From: a bacterium
Lineage (GTDB): Bacteria; Bacteroidota; Ignavibacteria; Ignavibacteriales; Ignavibacteriaceae
Assembly: GCA_016716565.1 (NCBI GenBank)
Contig: JADJWC010000002.1
Span: forward strand, 1,125,291-1,189,290
Reading direction: 5' to 3'
DNA: 64,000 bases
Positions within the stretch are counted from its first letter, which is position 1, and each line of letters starts with the position of its first letter. Below, in pieces: positions 46,146 through 54,092 of the stretch. The notes beneath the pieces were generated by a model. That model made no database searches and was not told the origin of the DNA. It saw nothing but the letters and a program-made list of their open reading frames with translations. A program made the translations under genes and the position numbers.

Positions 46146-47465
46146 CTACCTCAGTACCGGATGAGTTTCTTTTTCCAGGAATCCTTTTTCAAGAACCTGT
46201 TTAATTTTGAACGTACCAAGCTTCCGTGCTTTTAAAAATCCATCCCACGCTGATTCTGCAAGTGTTCCTCTGTTCAGCAAATCGTAAAGCCATTGATCTG
46301 TGTAATCCGGTGTTTCCTGCTTCAACGCTGCCTGAATTTCCCGAAGCCATTTCCTGTTGAATTTTTCCTGCGACCCGATAATCGGACTCATAATAATCGG
46401 AATGCCCAAAGCCGCATAGAAAGAAAGTTCGCTCGGTTTTGTCCAAAGTATATCCGTTTCATGTAATGCTTTGTTAAACAAATCAAAGTAGCCGTGCAAT
46501 GACTCGGAATAAATAATTTTTATGCTGTTCCCTTCCGGATCAATATCTTTTTTCACCGATTCAAAATAATCACTTACTTCTTTTCTGATTCCGGCAACGA
46601 GAAATAATCTAATCTCCTGAGACTTTAATTTTTCTCTAAGACTATATGCTATTTTCTGACCAATTTCTTTCTGTGCACCTGCCCCGCCAACAGCATAAGT
46701 AATAGTTAGCTTTCGATTATTTATGAAGACACAATTTTCCTTCCCAAGAAAATGTTCAACATTCTTCCCGTGCCTTGTCCAGAATTTTCCTTTGGGATCG
46801 AGATAAAATAATCTCTGCGCTAAATCCTTTTTCAGGACAGAAAGATTTTCATCGCCGAGAAGCTCAGTCGGTAGAGGGAATCCTGTCAGGTGAATTCTTT
46901 CTTCAGGAACACCATAAGCTTTTAATCTTTGAGCTGCTTTACCGCAAGGGGCAAAGTATTCTATTCTGCTTTCCCACGGATCTTTTGCAACCCACACACG
47001 ATTAATGTCAGCATCGCAGATTATGCAGTAAATCTTGTTGAATCCTTTTTTATCAGCTGCAACTGCAGAGGCATAAAATGATGTTATCAACGGCAGATTT
47101 TTAGTTGCTGTTTTATCAAGCATTCCTTTGCAGAGACCTTTTTCAATTAATGATTCCAGAAGATTAACCTGGAAAGTGCTGCTCGATAAATTTCTCATCG
47201 GGTAAAACGAAGGAATGCGCATCAGTGAATCAAGCATAGAGAAAAATGGTGGACCAATTACAGGAATGCCTTTGGCTCTCGAAAAAAATTCGTATGCATT
47301 TAAAAGTCTTTTCCAAAGCTTCTGCTCAGATTTTGATACTGCTTCGGAGGAACCAACTGTAATTATTCCTTCTTCAGCGATATCTTTTAAAGGATAAACT
47401 GCTCTCTGATGTCCGTAGCCCATATCGGCAGAAACTACCCATGCTTTGTGTTTGGATTCACTCAT
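46146..47465 (-). CDS. MGDG-synthase-like glycosyltransferase, copy 2
   Basis: The protein has 439 residues. DMGYGHQRA replaces the GGGH loop, keeping Gly and His; FNNR..TYAVGGAGAQKE and TKPSELSFYAALGIP correspond to the nucleotide-sugar site. Overall similarity to the GT28/MGDG group is weaker than for the neighbour, so the donor or acceptor may differ. Together the two could build a two-step glycolipid (inference). Confidence 0.75.
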   Translation of the reverse strand: MSESKHKAWVVSADMGYGHQRAVYPLKDIAEEGIITVGSSEAVSKSEQKLWKRLLNAYEFFSRAKGIPVIGPPFFSMLDSLMRIPSFYPMRNLSSSTFQVNLLESLIEKGLCKGMLDKTATKNLPLITSFYASAVAADKKGFNKIYCIICDADINRVWVAKDPWESRIEYFAPCGKAAQRLKAYGVPEERIHLTGFPLPTELLGDENLSVLKKDLAQRLFYLDPKGKFWTRHGKNVEHFLGKENCVFINNRKLTITYAVGGAGAQKEIGQKIAYSLREKLKSQEIRLFLVAGIRKEVSDYFESVKKDIDPEGNSIKIIYSESLHGYFDLFNKALHETDILWTKPSELSFYAALGIPIIMSPIIGSQEKFNRKWLREIQAALKQETPDYTDQWLYDLLNRGTLAESAWDGFLKARKLGTFKIKQVLEKGFLEKETHPVLR

Positions 47466-47594
47466 TAATAATTAAATAAAAGTAGATAATATTCCGGGGA
47501 GTAAAATAGGAAATTGTAGGAACCTTTGCTTGAAGGGGAGGATTTCCTGATAATAGTTCTTTGCACTAATTGAATATAGTGCCGTTATATCAGC

Positions 47595-47693
47595 TTAGGA
47601 GGTTTGTTTGTTTGAACTCTCTTTGAGTTTTTCGTAAGCGATTACCACAAGGAATAAAGCTATTCCGATGAAGAATCTTAAGGTTTCGTCCAT
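47595..47693 (-). CDS. Possible 32-residue membrane peptide
   Basis: From ATG 47693 the frame reads MDETLRFFIGIALFLVVIAY then EKLKESSNKQTS and stops at 47595. AAGGA lies nine bases before the ATG. One hydrophobic helix with a charged C-terminal tail is typical of short membrane peptides such as respiratory or transporter accessory subunits. No family recognised. It is otherwise the only content of the 319-base gap 47466-47784. Confidence 0.5.
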   Translation of the reverse strand: MDETLRFFIGIALFLVVIAYEKLKESSNKQTS

Positions 47694-47784
47694 GATTATT
47701 TTCCTTCTTGTTGTATTTTACCAATCGAAATTTATTCCAAGTAGATTAACTGAAGATTAAGCTAATGTTAACTTTAGGTTAAGA

Positions 47785-48978
47785 ATGAAATATGCGTTGA
47801 AGAACCCGTACAGCGGATTAAAGAATATTCCTAAAAATATCTGGATGCTTGCTGCGGCAACTCTGATTAACAGATCGGGAACGATGGTTTTACCATTTAT
47901 TGCTCTTTATGCCAACCAGGTACTGAAAGTTTCCAAGGCAGATGCAGGATTGGTGCTTGCTGTTTATGGTGTTGGTGCTTTTATATCTGCACCTTTCTCC
48001 GGAAAGTTAAGTGATAAAATCGGGACAATGCGGCAGATGAAAATATCTTTGTTCGCGACCGGATCATTCCTTCTTTTTTATTCCTTCATTACTGATTTTA
48101 TATTATTTCTTTCTCTCACGTTTATCTGGGCAATTTTAAGTGAAGCATTCCGTCCAGCGAGCATGGCTTTTATATCAGATGAAGTTACATCTGACAGAAG
48201 AAAAACTGCTTTCGCACTTCAGCGGCTGGCAATAAATCTTGGGATGAGCATTGGTCCGGTTGTCGGAGGAATACTAAGCACAATAAATTTTCACTTGTTG
48301 TTTTATATCAACGCACTCTCATCACTTGCTGCGGGAGCTTTTTTGACTTTTTCACATTTTGAAAAGCACGAAACGACAGATCCGGAAAAGCAAATCATTG
48401 AAAAAAATATTTCTCACCAAAAAGTAAATGTGCTTAATGATAAAAGATTACTTTACTTTCTTCTCGCATTTATTCCTGTTGAGATAGTTTTCTTCCAGCA
48501 TATTGGTGCGCTGCCATTATTTATTGTATCAGATTTAGGATATACAAATGCTGTATTTGGAATTTTAACTGCTGTCAACACCGTTCTGATAATTTTTATT
48601 GAGGTGCCTCTTAACGATTCAATGCGATATTGGGATGACAGAAAAGCGCTTGCACTTGGTGCGCTATTGTGCGGAGTTGGTTTTGGTTTGATGGCTTTTA
48701 CAAATACAATTCCTCCAATCGCTGCGTTGATTGTTATATGGACTTTTGGGGAAATGATTTTCTTTCCTTCATCGGGTGAGTATGTTGCGAAGATAGCTCC
48801 AGAAAAACAACGCGGCGAGTATATGGGTTATTTCCAGATGGCATTCAGCTTTGCGTTTATGGTTGGTCCGTGGCTCGGTGCAACGGTGCTTGATCTTTAC
48901 GGTCCGTTTAATTTGTGGTTGGGATGTCTTGCGTTTGGATTGATTTCTACTGTGATGATGTTGAGGTTGAAAAAATAA
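47785..48978 (+). CDS. MFS transporter
   Basis: The protein has 397 residues with about 12 membrane helices. The conserved loop after helix 2 reads GKLSDKIGTMRQMK (variant of GxxxDxxGRRxxL). INRSGTMVLPFIALY and the RPASMAFISDE segment resemble multidrug-efflux MFS members. The substrate cannot be told. The terminator at 48990 follows. Confidence 0.9.
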   Translation: MKYALKNPYSGLKNIPKNIWMLAAATLINRSGTMVLPFIALYANQVLKVSKADAGLVLAVYGVGAFISAPFSGKLSDKIGTMRQMKISLFATGSFLLFYSFITDFILFLSLTFIWAILSEAFRPASMAFISDEVTSDRRKTAFALQRLAINLGMSIGPVVGGILSTINFHLLFYINALSSLAAGAFLTFSHFEKHETTDPEKQIIEKNISHQKVNVLNDKRLLYFLLAFIPVEIVFFQHIGALPLFIVSDLGYTNAVFGILTAVNTVLIIFIEVPLNDSMRYWDDRKALALGALLCGVGFGLMAFTNTIPPIAALIVIWTFGEMIFFPSSGEYVAKIAPEKQRGEYMGYFQMAFSFAFMVGPWLGATVLDLYGPFNLWLGCLAFGLISTVMMLRLKK

Positions 48979-48989
48979 TTGTGATAAAA

Positions 48990-49012
48990 AAGCCCCGTTA
49001 TTCGCGGGGCTT
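48990..49012. terminator. Bidirectional terminator
   Basis: AAGCCCCG (48990-48997) pairs with CGGGGCTT (49005-49012). An A-run just before it reads as a T-run on the minus strand, so it serves the minus gene at 49039 and probably also the MFS gene. Confidence 0.88.
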
Positions 49013-49038
49013 ACAAATAATTCTGCCTGATCGTTTTT

Positions 49039-50277
49039 CTAATCGCTCACTTTGGTTTTAGGTTTTCTTCTGCTGAAAAAGTATATCGCGATAACAGCTA
49101 TAACCACTACTGCAATCATTACATAAATCCACCAGCTTGAAGGGAATAGTGCGCTTTTCCATTCACCTATTTTACTTTCCATCTTGTTCTTGTTTTCGTC
49201 GGTGATCATTTTATTTTCGATCAAGTAATTCATCCAAACTGGCTGAATGGTTTTAAACCAGATGCTGTCAGCAAACTGAGCATAGATTCTCCTTGATTCT
49301 TCCGTACTCTTAACGCCGAGATTTTTAAGTTCGTCGCCTATAAATGTTTCAACGGAAGCAGTAAAATCATCACCATTCCTGAAGCTTCTGAGCTCGATAC
49401 CGTTCAAAGAAAATTCTTCGTTGATTGATTCCCATGCTTCCTGCCTGACGGCGGCGTTCCAATCGTTAAACAGATCATCAATCTGCTTAAGCTCTTCTGA
49501 TTTTTTTTCATCATCAGCATATACTTCAACCAGCCTGACTCCCACTTTCCGCCACTTGTCAACAAAATCATTCTGCTGTTCTTTTATCTCTTTAAGATCT
49601 TCAGGCTTGAGCGAAGTTGCTTTTATGAATTTAATATTATCTCTTATTGTGATCTTAATATTGTTCAGAACATTGTCCTTCTGTTCCTGGCTGGCGACTT
49701 CGCTTTTATCTTCTGTGGTGAAAGCATCTTTATCGCGCATAGTAGGTGGCATCAGGCTGTCGATCATCGCAAGAACGAGGTCGTCTCTTTCTCTAATAGA
49801 TGAACGAAGTTCCGCAACAAGTTTTTCAAGTTTTTTAATTGTCTTTACATCCTTTTCTCTTTGTGCTTCAAGTTTTTGTACCTGTGAGAGAAGTTCGTTG
49901 TTACGCTGGTTAAGAACTTCAACCTGCTGCTTGAGTTCTCCGACTTCTGTTTGTAAAACATCAATTGTTGAGAAATCTCCCTGCCTTAACAGGTACGCTT
50001 TGTTCAGCTTGTCAATTGATTCATCAAATTTGTCGGGATAAAGACTTTTATCGAGCAAATCTTTGTGAACAAGATAGTTACTGTTGAGAGTTGTTATTTT
50101 ATCTGCAACCGGCTGCAGTTCCTGAAGCGAAGTTGCATCTTTAATACTTTTTTCAATTGCCGAATATTCAGCTTTGAAATTATCTACTATCTCTCTGTCG
50201 GATTGAGCGTTTGAAATGCTTATCAACCCAGCAAGTAAAAAGAAAACGAAAACAAGATTAAAATATTTTCTGATCAT
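49039..50277 (-). CDS. Exported coiled-coil protein with C-terminal membrane anchor
   Basis: The protein has 412 residues. A signal peptide ends at SNAQ. Residues about 95-165 form a strong coiled coil (VLQTEVGELKQQVEVLNQRNNEL). The rest is helical, and a membrane segment (WWIYVMIAVVVIAVIAIYFF) precedes a basic tail. The layout is a periplasmic protein anchored in the inner membrane with the C-terminus in the cytoplasm. No family recognised. Its start overlaps the lipoprotein gene's stop by four bases (ATGA). Confidence 0.78.
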   Translation of the reverse strand: MIRKYFNLVFVFFLLAGLISISNAQSDREIVDNFKAEYSAIEKSIKDATSLQELQPVADKITTLNSNYLVHKDLLDKSLYPDKFDESIDKLNKAYLLRQGDFSTIDVLQTEVGELKQQVEVLNQRNNELLSQVQKLEAQREKDVKTIKKLEKLVAELRSSIRERDDLVLAMIDSLMPPTMRDKDAFTTEDKSEVASQEQKDNVLNNIKITIRDNIKFIKATSLKPEDLKEIKEQQNDFVDKWRKVGVRLVEVYADDEKKSEELKQIDDLFNDWNAAVRQEAWESINEEFSLNGIELRSFRNGDDFTASVETFIGDELKNLGVKSTEESRRIYAQFADSIWFKTIQPVWMNYLIENKMITDENKNKMESKIGEWKSALFPSSWWIYVMIAVVVIAVIAIYFFSRRKPKTKVSD

Positions 50278-50726
50278 TTTGAAGCTCCTTCTATTCCTTT
50301 ATAAGTAAGATTCATTTTATTAGTTCCATCAACGAGTTCAATGTAAGGCTCACGCTGATTGAATGCAGGGCTCTGCAATCCGAATTCAGAAATGAATATT
50401 TTGTTTTCAAGAACCATTGTGCCTTCTTCTGTTTTAAATACATAAACGTTCTTAAAGCCAGCGGAAGTTAAAAAATAAAATCCCATATTATCTCTTATCA
50501 GATGAGCATCTTTGCCTTTGTATGAAAGTGAATCCTGGAATTCTTCAAAGAACATTCCGACGGTATTAACCTCGACGGAATATCTGTCATCAGAAATTTT
50601 TCCGTTAGCATCAACAGGCAAGACAGATTCAAGTGGCCAGGAAAAATTTGCCGGCTGAAGTGTCAATACAGAGCAGGCAGCAAATAATGCAGAAAGGATT
50701 AAAGAAACAATTAATAATTGCTTCAT
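50274..50726 (-). CDS. Lipoprotein of unknown function
   Basis: The protein has 150 residues. The ATG at 50726 is chosen because GGGAG lies seven bases before it; an upstream in-frame start at 50738 falls in that site. A lipobox FAAC follows. The body is beta-rich (DRYSVEVNTVGMFFEEF...). Translational coupling to the anchored coiled-coil gene suggests the two proteins work together at the envelope. Confidence 0.75.
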   Translation of the reverse strand: MKQLLIVSLILSALFAACSVLTLQPANFSWPLESVLPVDANGKISDDRYSVEVNTVGMFFEEFQDSLSYKGKDAHLIRDNMGFYFLTSAGFKNVYVFKTEEGTMVLENKIFISEFGLQSPAFNQREPYIELVDGTNKMNLTYKGIEGASK

Positions 50727-50839
50727 ATATTCTCCCAAAAATTGTTTGTTATAAAAATTTGTTAAAGAGTTAAGTAAAAAATAAGAAGAAATTGCTTTCG
50801 TTTTATTGTAAAGAATAATGACCTGGTTTATAATAAAAA

Positions 50840-50859
50840 AGCCGCAAAATACTGCGGCT
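50840..50859 (-). terminator. Terminator of the RRM gene
   Basis: AGCCGCA (50840-50846) pairs with TGCGGCT (50853-50859) around a 6-base loop; on the minus strand a run of six T follows. Confidence 0.88.
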
Positions 50860-50885
50860 ATTAAATTATTAATTATTAAGTGCTT

Positions 50886-51209
50886 TTATCTTCTTCCGCC
50901 TCTGCCGCCGCCACTTCGACCGCCGCCAGCACCACCGCGTCCACCGCCTCCGCCGCCTTTTCTATCACGCTGCGGACGGGCCTCATTTACAACAAGTTTC
51001 TTTCCCTTCAATTCGAATGTATTAAGTGTTTCGATTGCTTTCATCGCTTCAGCCTGTCCGGGCATTTCAACAAAACCGAAACCTCTAGATTCCTGTGTAA
51101 ACATATCGCGAATTACTTTCGCGCTGCTAACCTTGCCGTGCTGTGAAAAAAGTTCGTTAAGGTCATCTTCTTTAACATCAGATGCAAGGTTGCCTACGTA
51201 AATGTTCAT
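50886..51209 (-). CDS. RNA-binding protein with RRM domain and Gly/Arg-rich tail
   Basis: The protein has 107 residues. RNP2 is IYVGNL (residues 3-8) and RNP1 is RGFGFVEM (about 42-49). Residues about 83-107 are GGGGRGG-type low complexity. This is the bacterial glycine-rich RNA-binding type, often cold induced. AAGGAG precedes the ATG. The leader carries a TCAGGC/GCCTGA dyad at 51241-51265. Confidence 0.95.
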   Translation of the reverse strand: MNIYVGNLASDVKEDDLNELFSQHGKVSSAKVIRDMFTQESRGFGFVEMPGQAEAMKAIETLNTFELKGKKLVVNEARPQRDRKGGGGGGRGGAGGGRSGGGRGGRR

Positions 51210-51240
51210 TTTGAACTCCTTAAAAAAAATAAAAAAATTG

Positions 51241-51265
51241 TCAGGCGATACTTATTTGTGCCTGA
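51241..51265 (-). promoter_or_regulatory. Inverted repeat in the RRM gene leader
   Basis: TCAGGC (51241-51246) and GCCTGA (51260-51265) flank 13 bases, about 32 bases upstream of the start codon. It could be an mRNA stem or an operator; evidence is only the dyad. Confidence 0.3.
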
Positions 51266-51373
51266 TTCCTGTCGTTGTAAAAAGAGATAAAGCGGGAAAT
51301 TTGATGAAATGCTGTATCTTTATTTTATGCGGACGCTCAAAGTTAGAATAAATAATGTGCTTTTACAAGTGAC

Positions 51374-52630
51374 TTATGATTTAGGAAGAAAATCCTCCGT
51401 ATACTTAATAATTAGCCTGATTCCCGGTCGATTTGTTATATAATACCATATCCATTCAACCATAACCCTTAAACGGTTTCTGAATCCTATCAGATATGCG
51501 ATGTGAACAAATGACCACGCAAGCCATGCAATTAACCCTGAAAGTTTGATGCCTTTTACAACTCCAACAGCTTTGGCTTTTCCGATCGTTGCCATCGTTC
51601 CCTTGTCATTGTATTTAAAAACCCCTCTTGAATTCCCTATTAAATTTTTTGCAATGATTCTGGCAACGTATCTTCCCTGTTGCATCGCAACAGGAGCAAT
51701 CGCAGGGAGATATTCACCCCTTTTATTTTTGATTGCAGCTGCATCACCGATTACAAAAATTTTATCATCTTCCTTAATGCTTAAATCATCTTTAACAACT
51801 GCTCTGCCGGCTCTGTCAATTTCAGTGTTAAGAGATTTTATTAAAGGCGATGACTGATTTCCTGCAGCCCAGAGTACGTTGCTTGATTCAATAAATCTGT
51901 CGCCAACTTTTACTCCGTGATCATTTATTTCAGAAACCTTTTGATTTAATATTACTTCAACTTCAAGTTTCTTTAAATCTTCAAGTGCATGGGCAGAAAG
52001 TTTATCGGGATATGATGAAAGAATTTTCGGCAGTGCTTCAATCAAATATACTTTTGTCATTGATGCGGTTATGTTCCTGAAATCAGGAATAACATTTTTA
52101 TTAACTATTTCCGAAATGGCTCCTGCAAGTTCAACACCAGTTGGTCCACCACCGATAATTACAAAGTTGAGATACTTTTGTCTTTTTACAAGATCAACTT
52201 CTTTTTCCGCTGCTTCGAGAGATAGAAGAATTTTCTCTCTGATCTTCAACGCATCATTCATTGTTTTTAATCCGGGTGCAAATTTTTCCCATTCATCTTT
52301 TCCGAAATAGGAATGTTTTGAGCCGGTTGCAACTATTAAATAATCAAAATCAATTTCAGAACCGTTGAATAAAACTTTCCTTTCTTCTCTTTTAATCGCT
52401 CTTACTTCGCCAAGAAGTACTTTGACATTTTTATTTTTGCTAAAGACAGATCTGATTGGAGTTGCAATATCAGCCGGAGATAAAGCAGTTGTTGCAACCT
52501 GATAAAGCAAAGGCTGGAAAACGTGATGGTTTGTTTTGTCTATTATGGTTATATCAAAATCAAATTTTGCTAATACCTTCGCGGCTGTCAATCCGCCGAA
52601 ACCAGCGCCGATTATAACTATCTTTTTCAT
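51374..52630 (-). CDS. ndh: Type II NADH dehydrogenase (NDH-2)
   Basis: The protein has 418 residues. It oxidises NADH and reduces quinone without pumping protons. FAD site: IGAGFGGLTAAKVL at the N-terminus; NADH site: IIGGGPTGVELAG in the middle; the second FAD block is FVIGDAAAI, and APVAMQQGRYVARII is the quinone-side motif. A hydrophobic C-terminal region (AWLAWSFVHIAYLIGF) anchors it to the membrane. Single gene; the RRM gene lies downstream on the same strand. Confidence 0.95.
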   Translation of the reverse strand: MKKIVIIGAGFGGLTAAKVLAKFDFDITIIDKTNHHVFQPLLYQVATTALSPADIATPIRSVFSKNKNVKVLLGEVRAIKREERKVLFNGSEIDFDYLIVATGSKHSYFGKDEWEKFAPGLKTMNDALKIREKILLSLEAAEKEVDLVKRQKYLNFVIIGGGPTGVELAGAISEIVNKNVIPDFRNITASMTKVYLIEALPKILSSYPDKLSAHALEDLKKLEVEVILNQKVSEINDHGVKVGDRFIESSNVLWAAGNQSSPLIKSLNTEIDRAGRAVVKDDLSIKEDDKIFVIGDAAAIKNKRGEYLPAIAPVAMQQGRYVARIIAKNLIGNSRGVFKYNDKGTMATIGKAKAVGVVKGIKLSGLIAWLAWSFVHIAYLIGFRNRLRVMVEWIWYYITNRPGIRLIIKYTEDFLPKS

Positions 52631-52703
52631 AATTCATAAACCTCCTGCTCAAAATTAATAAATTGTCGTTCGTTAAACGTTGAGCAATGTCACATAAAAA
52701 AGA

Positions 52704-52722
52704 AGCCGTCACAGGGACGGCT
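52704..52722 (-). terminator. Terminator of the acidic coiled-coil gene
   Basis: AGCCGTC (52704-52710) and GACGGCT (52716-52722) with a 5-base loop; on the minus strand the stem is followed by a T-rich run. Confidence 0.85.
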
Positions 52723-52793
52723 CCATTTAAAATCAATGTAGCTAATAGAAGTTTATTGAAAGGAAAATTACTCCTTTAAGTTTTAAGAACTAA

Positions 52794-53438
52794 CTAAACC
52801 TCTGTGTCTTCTTCTTCCACTTCAAATTCAAACTTAAACTTTTTCAGCTTTGGCAGATTTTCCTGAAGTTCTTTTTGGAGTTTTTCCATCTCTTCCTTGA
52901 ATTCTTTATCATCGAACCTGAATTTGTAAATGTGATCCTTGTTTTCTTCCAGCTCTTTTTTCAGTTCTTCCATTTCTTTTTGAAATTCTTCACTATCAAA
53001 ATAATGGAACCGGAAATTTTCCTTGAGTTCAGGAAGGTCCTTCTGCATTTCTTCGAGATCTTTGTGTAGTTCTTCCATATCAAAATGGAAATCCTTGCCA
53101 GCAACCAGAGGCATATGGAATTTAAATTTCCGGTCACCGAATCTCATTTCATCAAGCTGGTCGTAAACTTTTTCTTTATAATCTGCTACAAGATCATCGG
53201 GAATTCTACTTCCATTTTTATAAATGGAGGTAATCTCATCTCCCATAAAGTTTACTTCCCAATGTATTCTTTCACCATCAACGGTTTCATAAAATGAGAG
53301 ATACTTCGATGAATCTTTATTCAGAGAATCGGTTGGTGTGGCTGCACAGGAAACGGAAGTAATTCCTATTAGAAAAAATATTACAAGCAAAAGCGTGTTT
53401 GCGGACTTTGTTTTCGGAATGGTTGAAAAAAAGTTCAT
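52794..53438 (-). CDS. Exported acidic repeat protein
   Basis: The protein has 214 residues. A signal peptide ends near VSCA (a lipobox is possible). After a short globular part (SKYLSFYETVDGERIHWEV), residues about 110-214 hold three imperfect repeats of about 30 residues: an F-x-F-D strand-like segment, then an EE/KK-rich amphipathic helix (EMEELKKELEEN). The ending is very acidic. No family recognised; a surface or periplasmic scaffold, or a metal-binding role, is possible. Confidence 0.78.
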   Translation of the reverse strand: MNFFSTIPKTKSANTLLLVIFFLIGITSVSCAATPTDSLNKDSSKYLSFYETVDGERIHWEVNFMGDEITSIYKNGSRIPDDLVADYKEKVYDQLDEMRFGDRKFKFHMPLVAGKDFHFDMEELHKDLEEMQKDLPELKENFRFHYFDSEEFQKEMEELKKELEENKDHIYKFRFDDKEFKEEMEKLQKELQENLPKLKKFKFEFEVEEEDTEV

Positions 53439-53598
53439 GGTTTCTCCTGTTTAATTGTTAATAATCCGTCCCCTTCTTGGGCTTCACTGAAAATTATGAC
53501 GCAATTAACCGGATGAAGTTTCAATTCTTATCCATTATATGAAATATGAACCTATTTGCTGATGGATGGCTGTACGAAAGGTTGAAAATCGATTGGAT

Positions 53599-54027
53599 TT
53601 ATTTCCAGAAACCGTATTTCTTAATATGGCGGTATGCCATGTAGCCAACTGCACCTGCCTGAACTGCCCCTAAAACATAACGCACCATATCGAATTCTGA
53701 ATCCCGCAGATACTGCTGGTATAACGGTGCAGTAAAGAAAGTATTCACTTCGCCATTGCCCGGTTGTGAGCTGTTCGATATTAATAATTCAGTTCTCAAC
53801 CATACTGTAGATGGATTATCATCAAATAAAATATCTTCAGGTATATATGGAGCAATAGGCTTGCTGAAAATTTCGTCGATATTATACTGAAATTCAATTG
53901 GTGGAACTATCCCCTGAAACCTTATTGTCGAATCGGGCAGCTGACTCTGATTTGTTTCCTCAACCTGAGCAAATGAAATGCAGGCATATAAACACAAAGC
54001 AGAAAGTATTTTTAATCTCGTAGCCAT
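53599..54027 (-). CDS. Exported small hypothetical protein
   Basis: The protein has 142 residues. From ATG 54027 it begins with a signal peptide (MATRLKILSALCLYACISFAQ); the in-frame GTG/TTG-type start ten codons earlier would bury the signal. The mature part has a hydrophobic helix near the C-terminus (VLGAVQAGAVGYMAY). No family recognised. The gene sits just after the peptidase gene's terminator. Confidence 0.68.
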   Translation of the reverse strand: MATRLKILSALCLYACISFAQVEETNQSQLPDSTIRFQGIVPPIEFQYNIDEIFSKPIAPYIPEDILFDDNPSTVWLRTELLISNSSQPGNGEVNTFFTAPLYQQYLRDSEFDMVRYVLGAVQAGAVGYMAYRHIKKYGFWK

Positions 54028-54044
54028 ATTCGGTAAATAAAAAA

Positions 54045-54073
54045 GCTGTGGACTCAAACTTGATGCCCACAGC
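54045..54073 (-). terminator. Terminator of the S9 peptidase gene
   Basis: GCTGTGG (54045-54051) pairs with CCACAGC (54067-54073), and the loop can extend through TCAA/TTGA. A T-run follows on the minus strand. Confidence 0.8.
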
Positions 54074-54092
54074 CAAAAATAAATTAAGAGAG

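Noticed and set aside
49421..50041. A 206-codon frame on the plus strand
   Set aside because: It is the reverse of a heptad-patterned coiled-coil gene, giving Ser/Leu/Cys-rich nonsense; the minus-strand gene has a signal peptide and a ribosome-binding site.
50818..51201. A 127-codon plus-strand frame with Pro-rich stretch over the RRM gene
   Set aside because: The prolines come from reading the Gly-rich tail backwards; the minus strand encodes a clear RRM.
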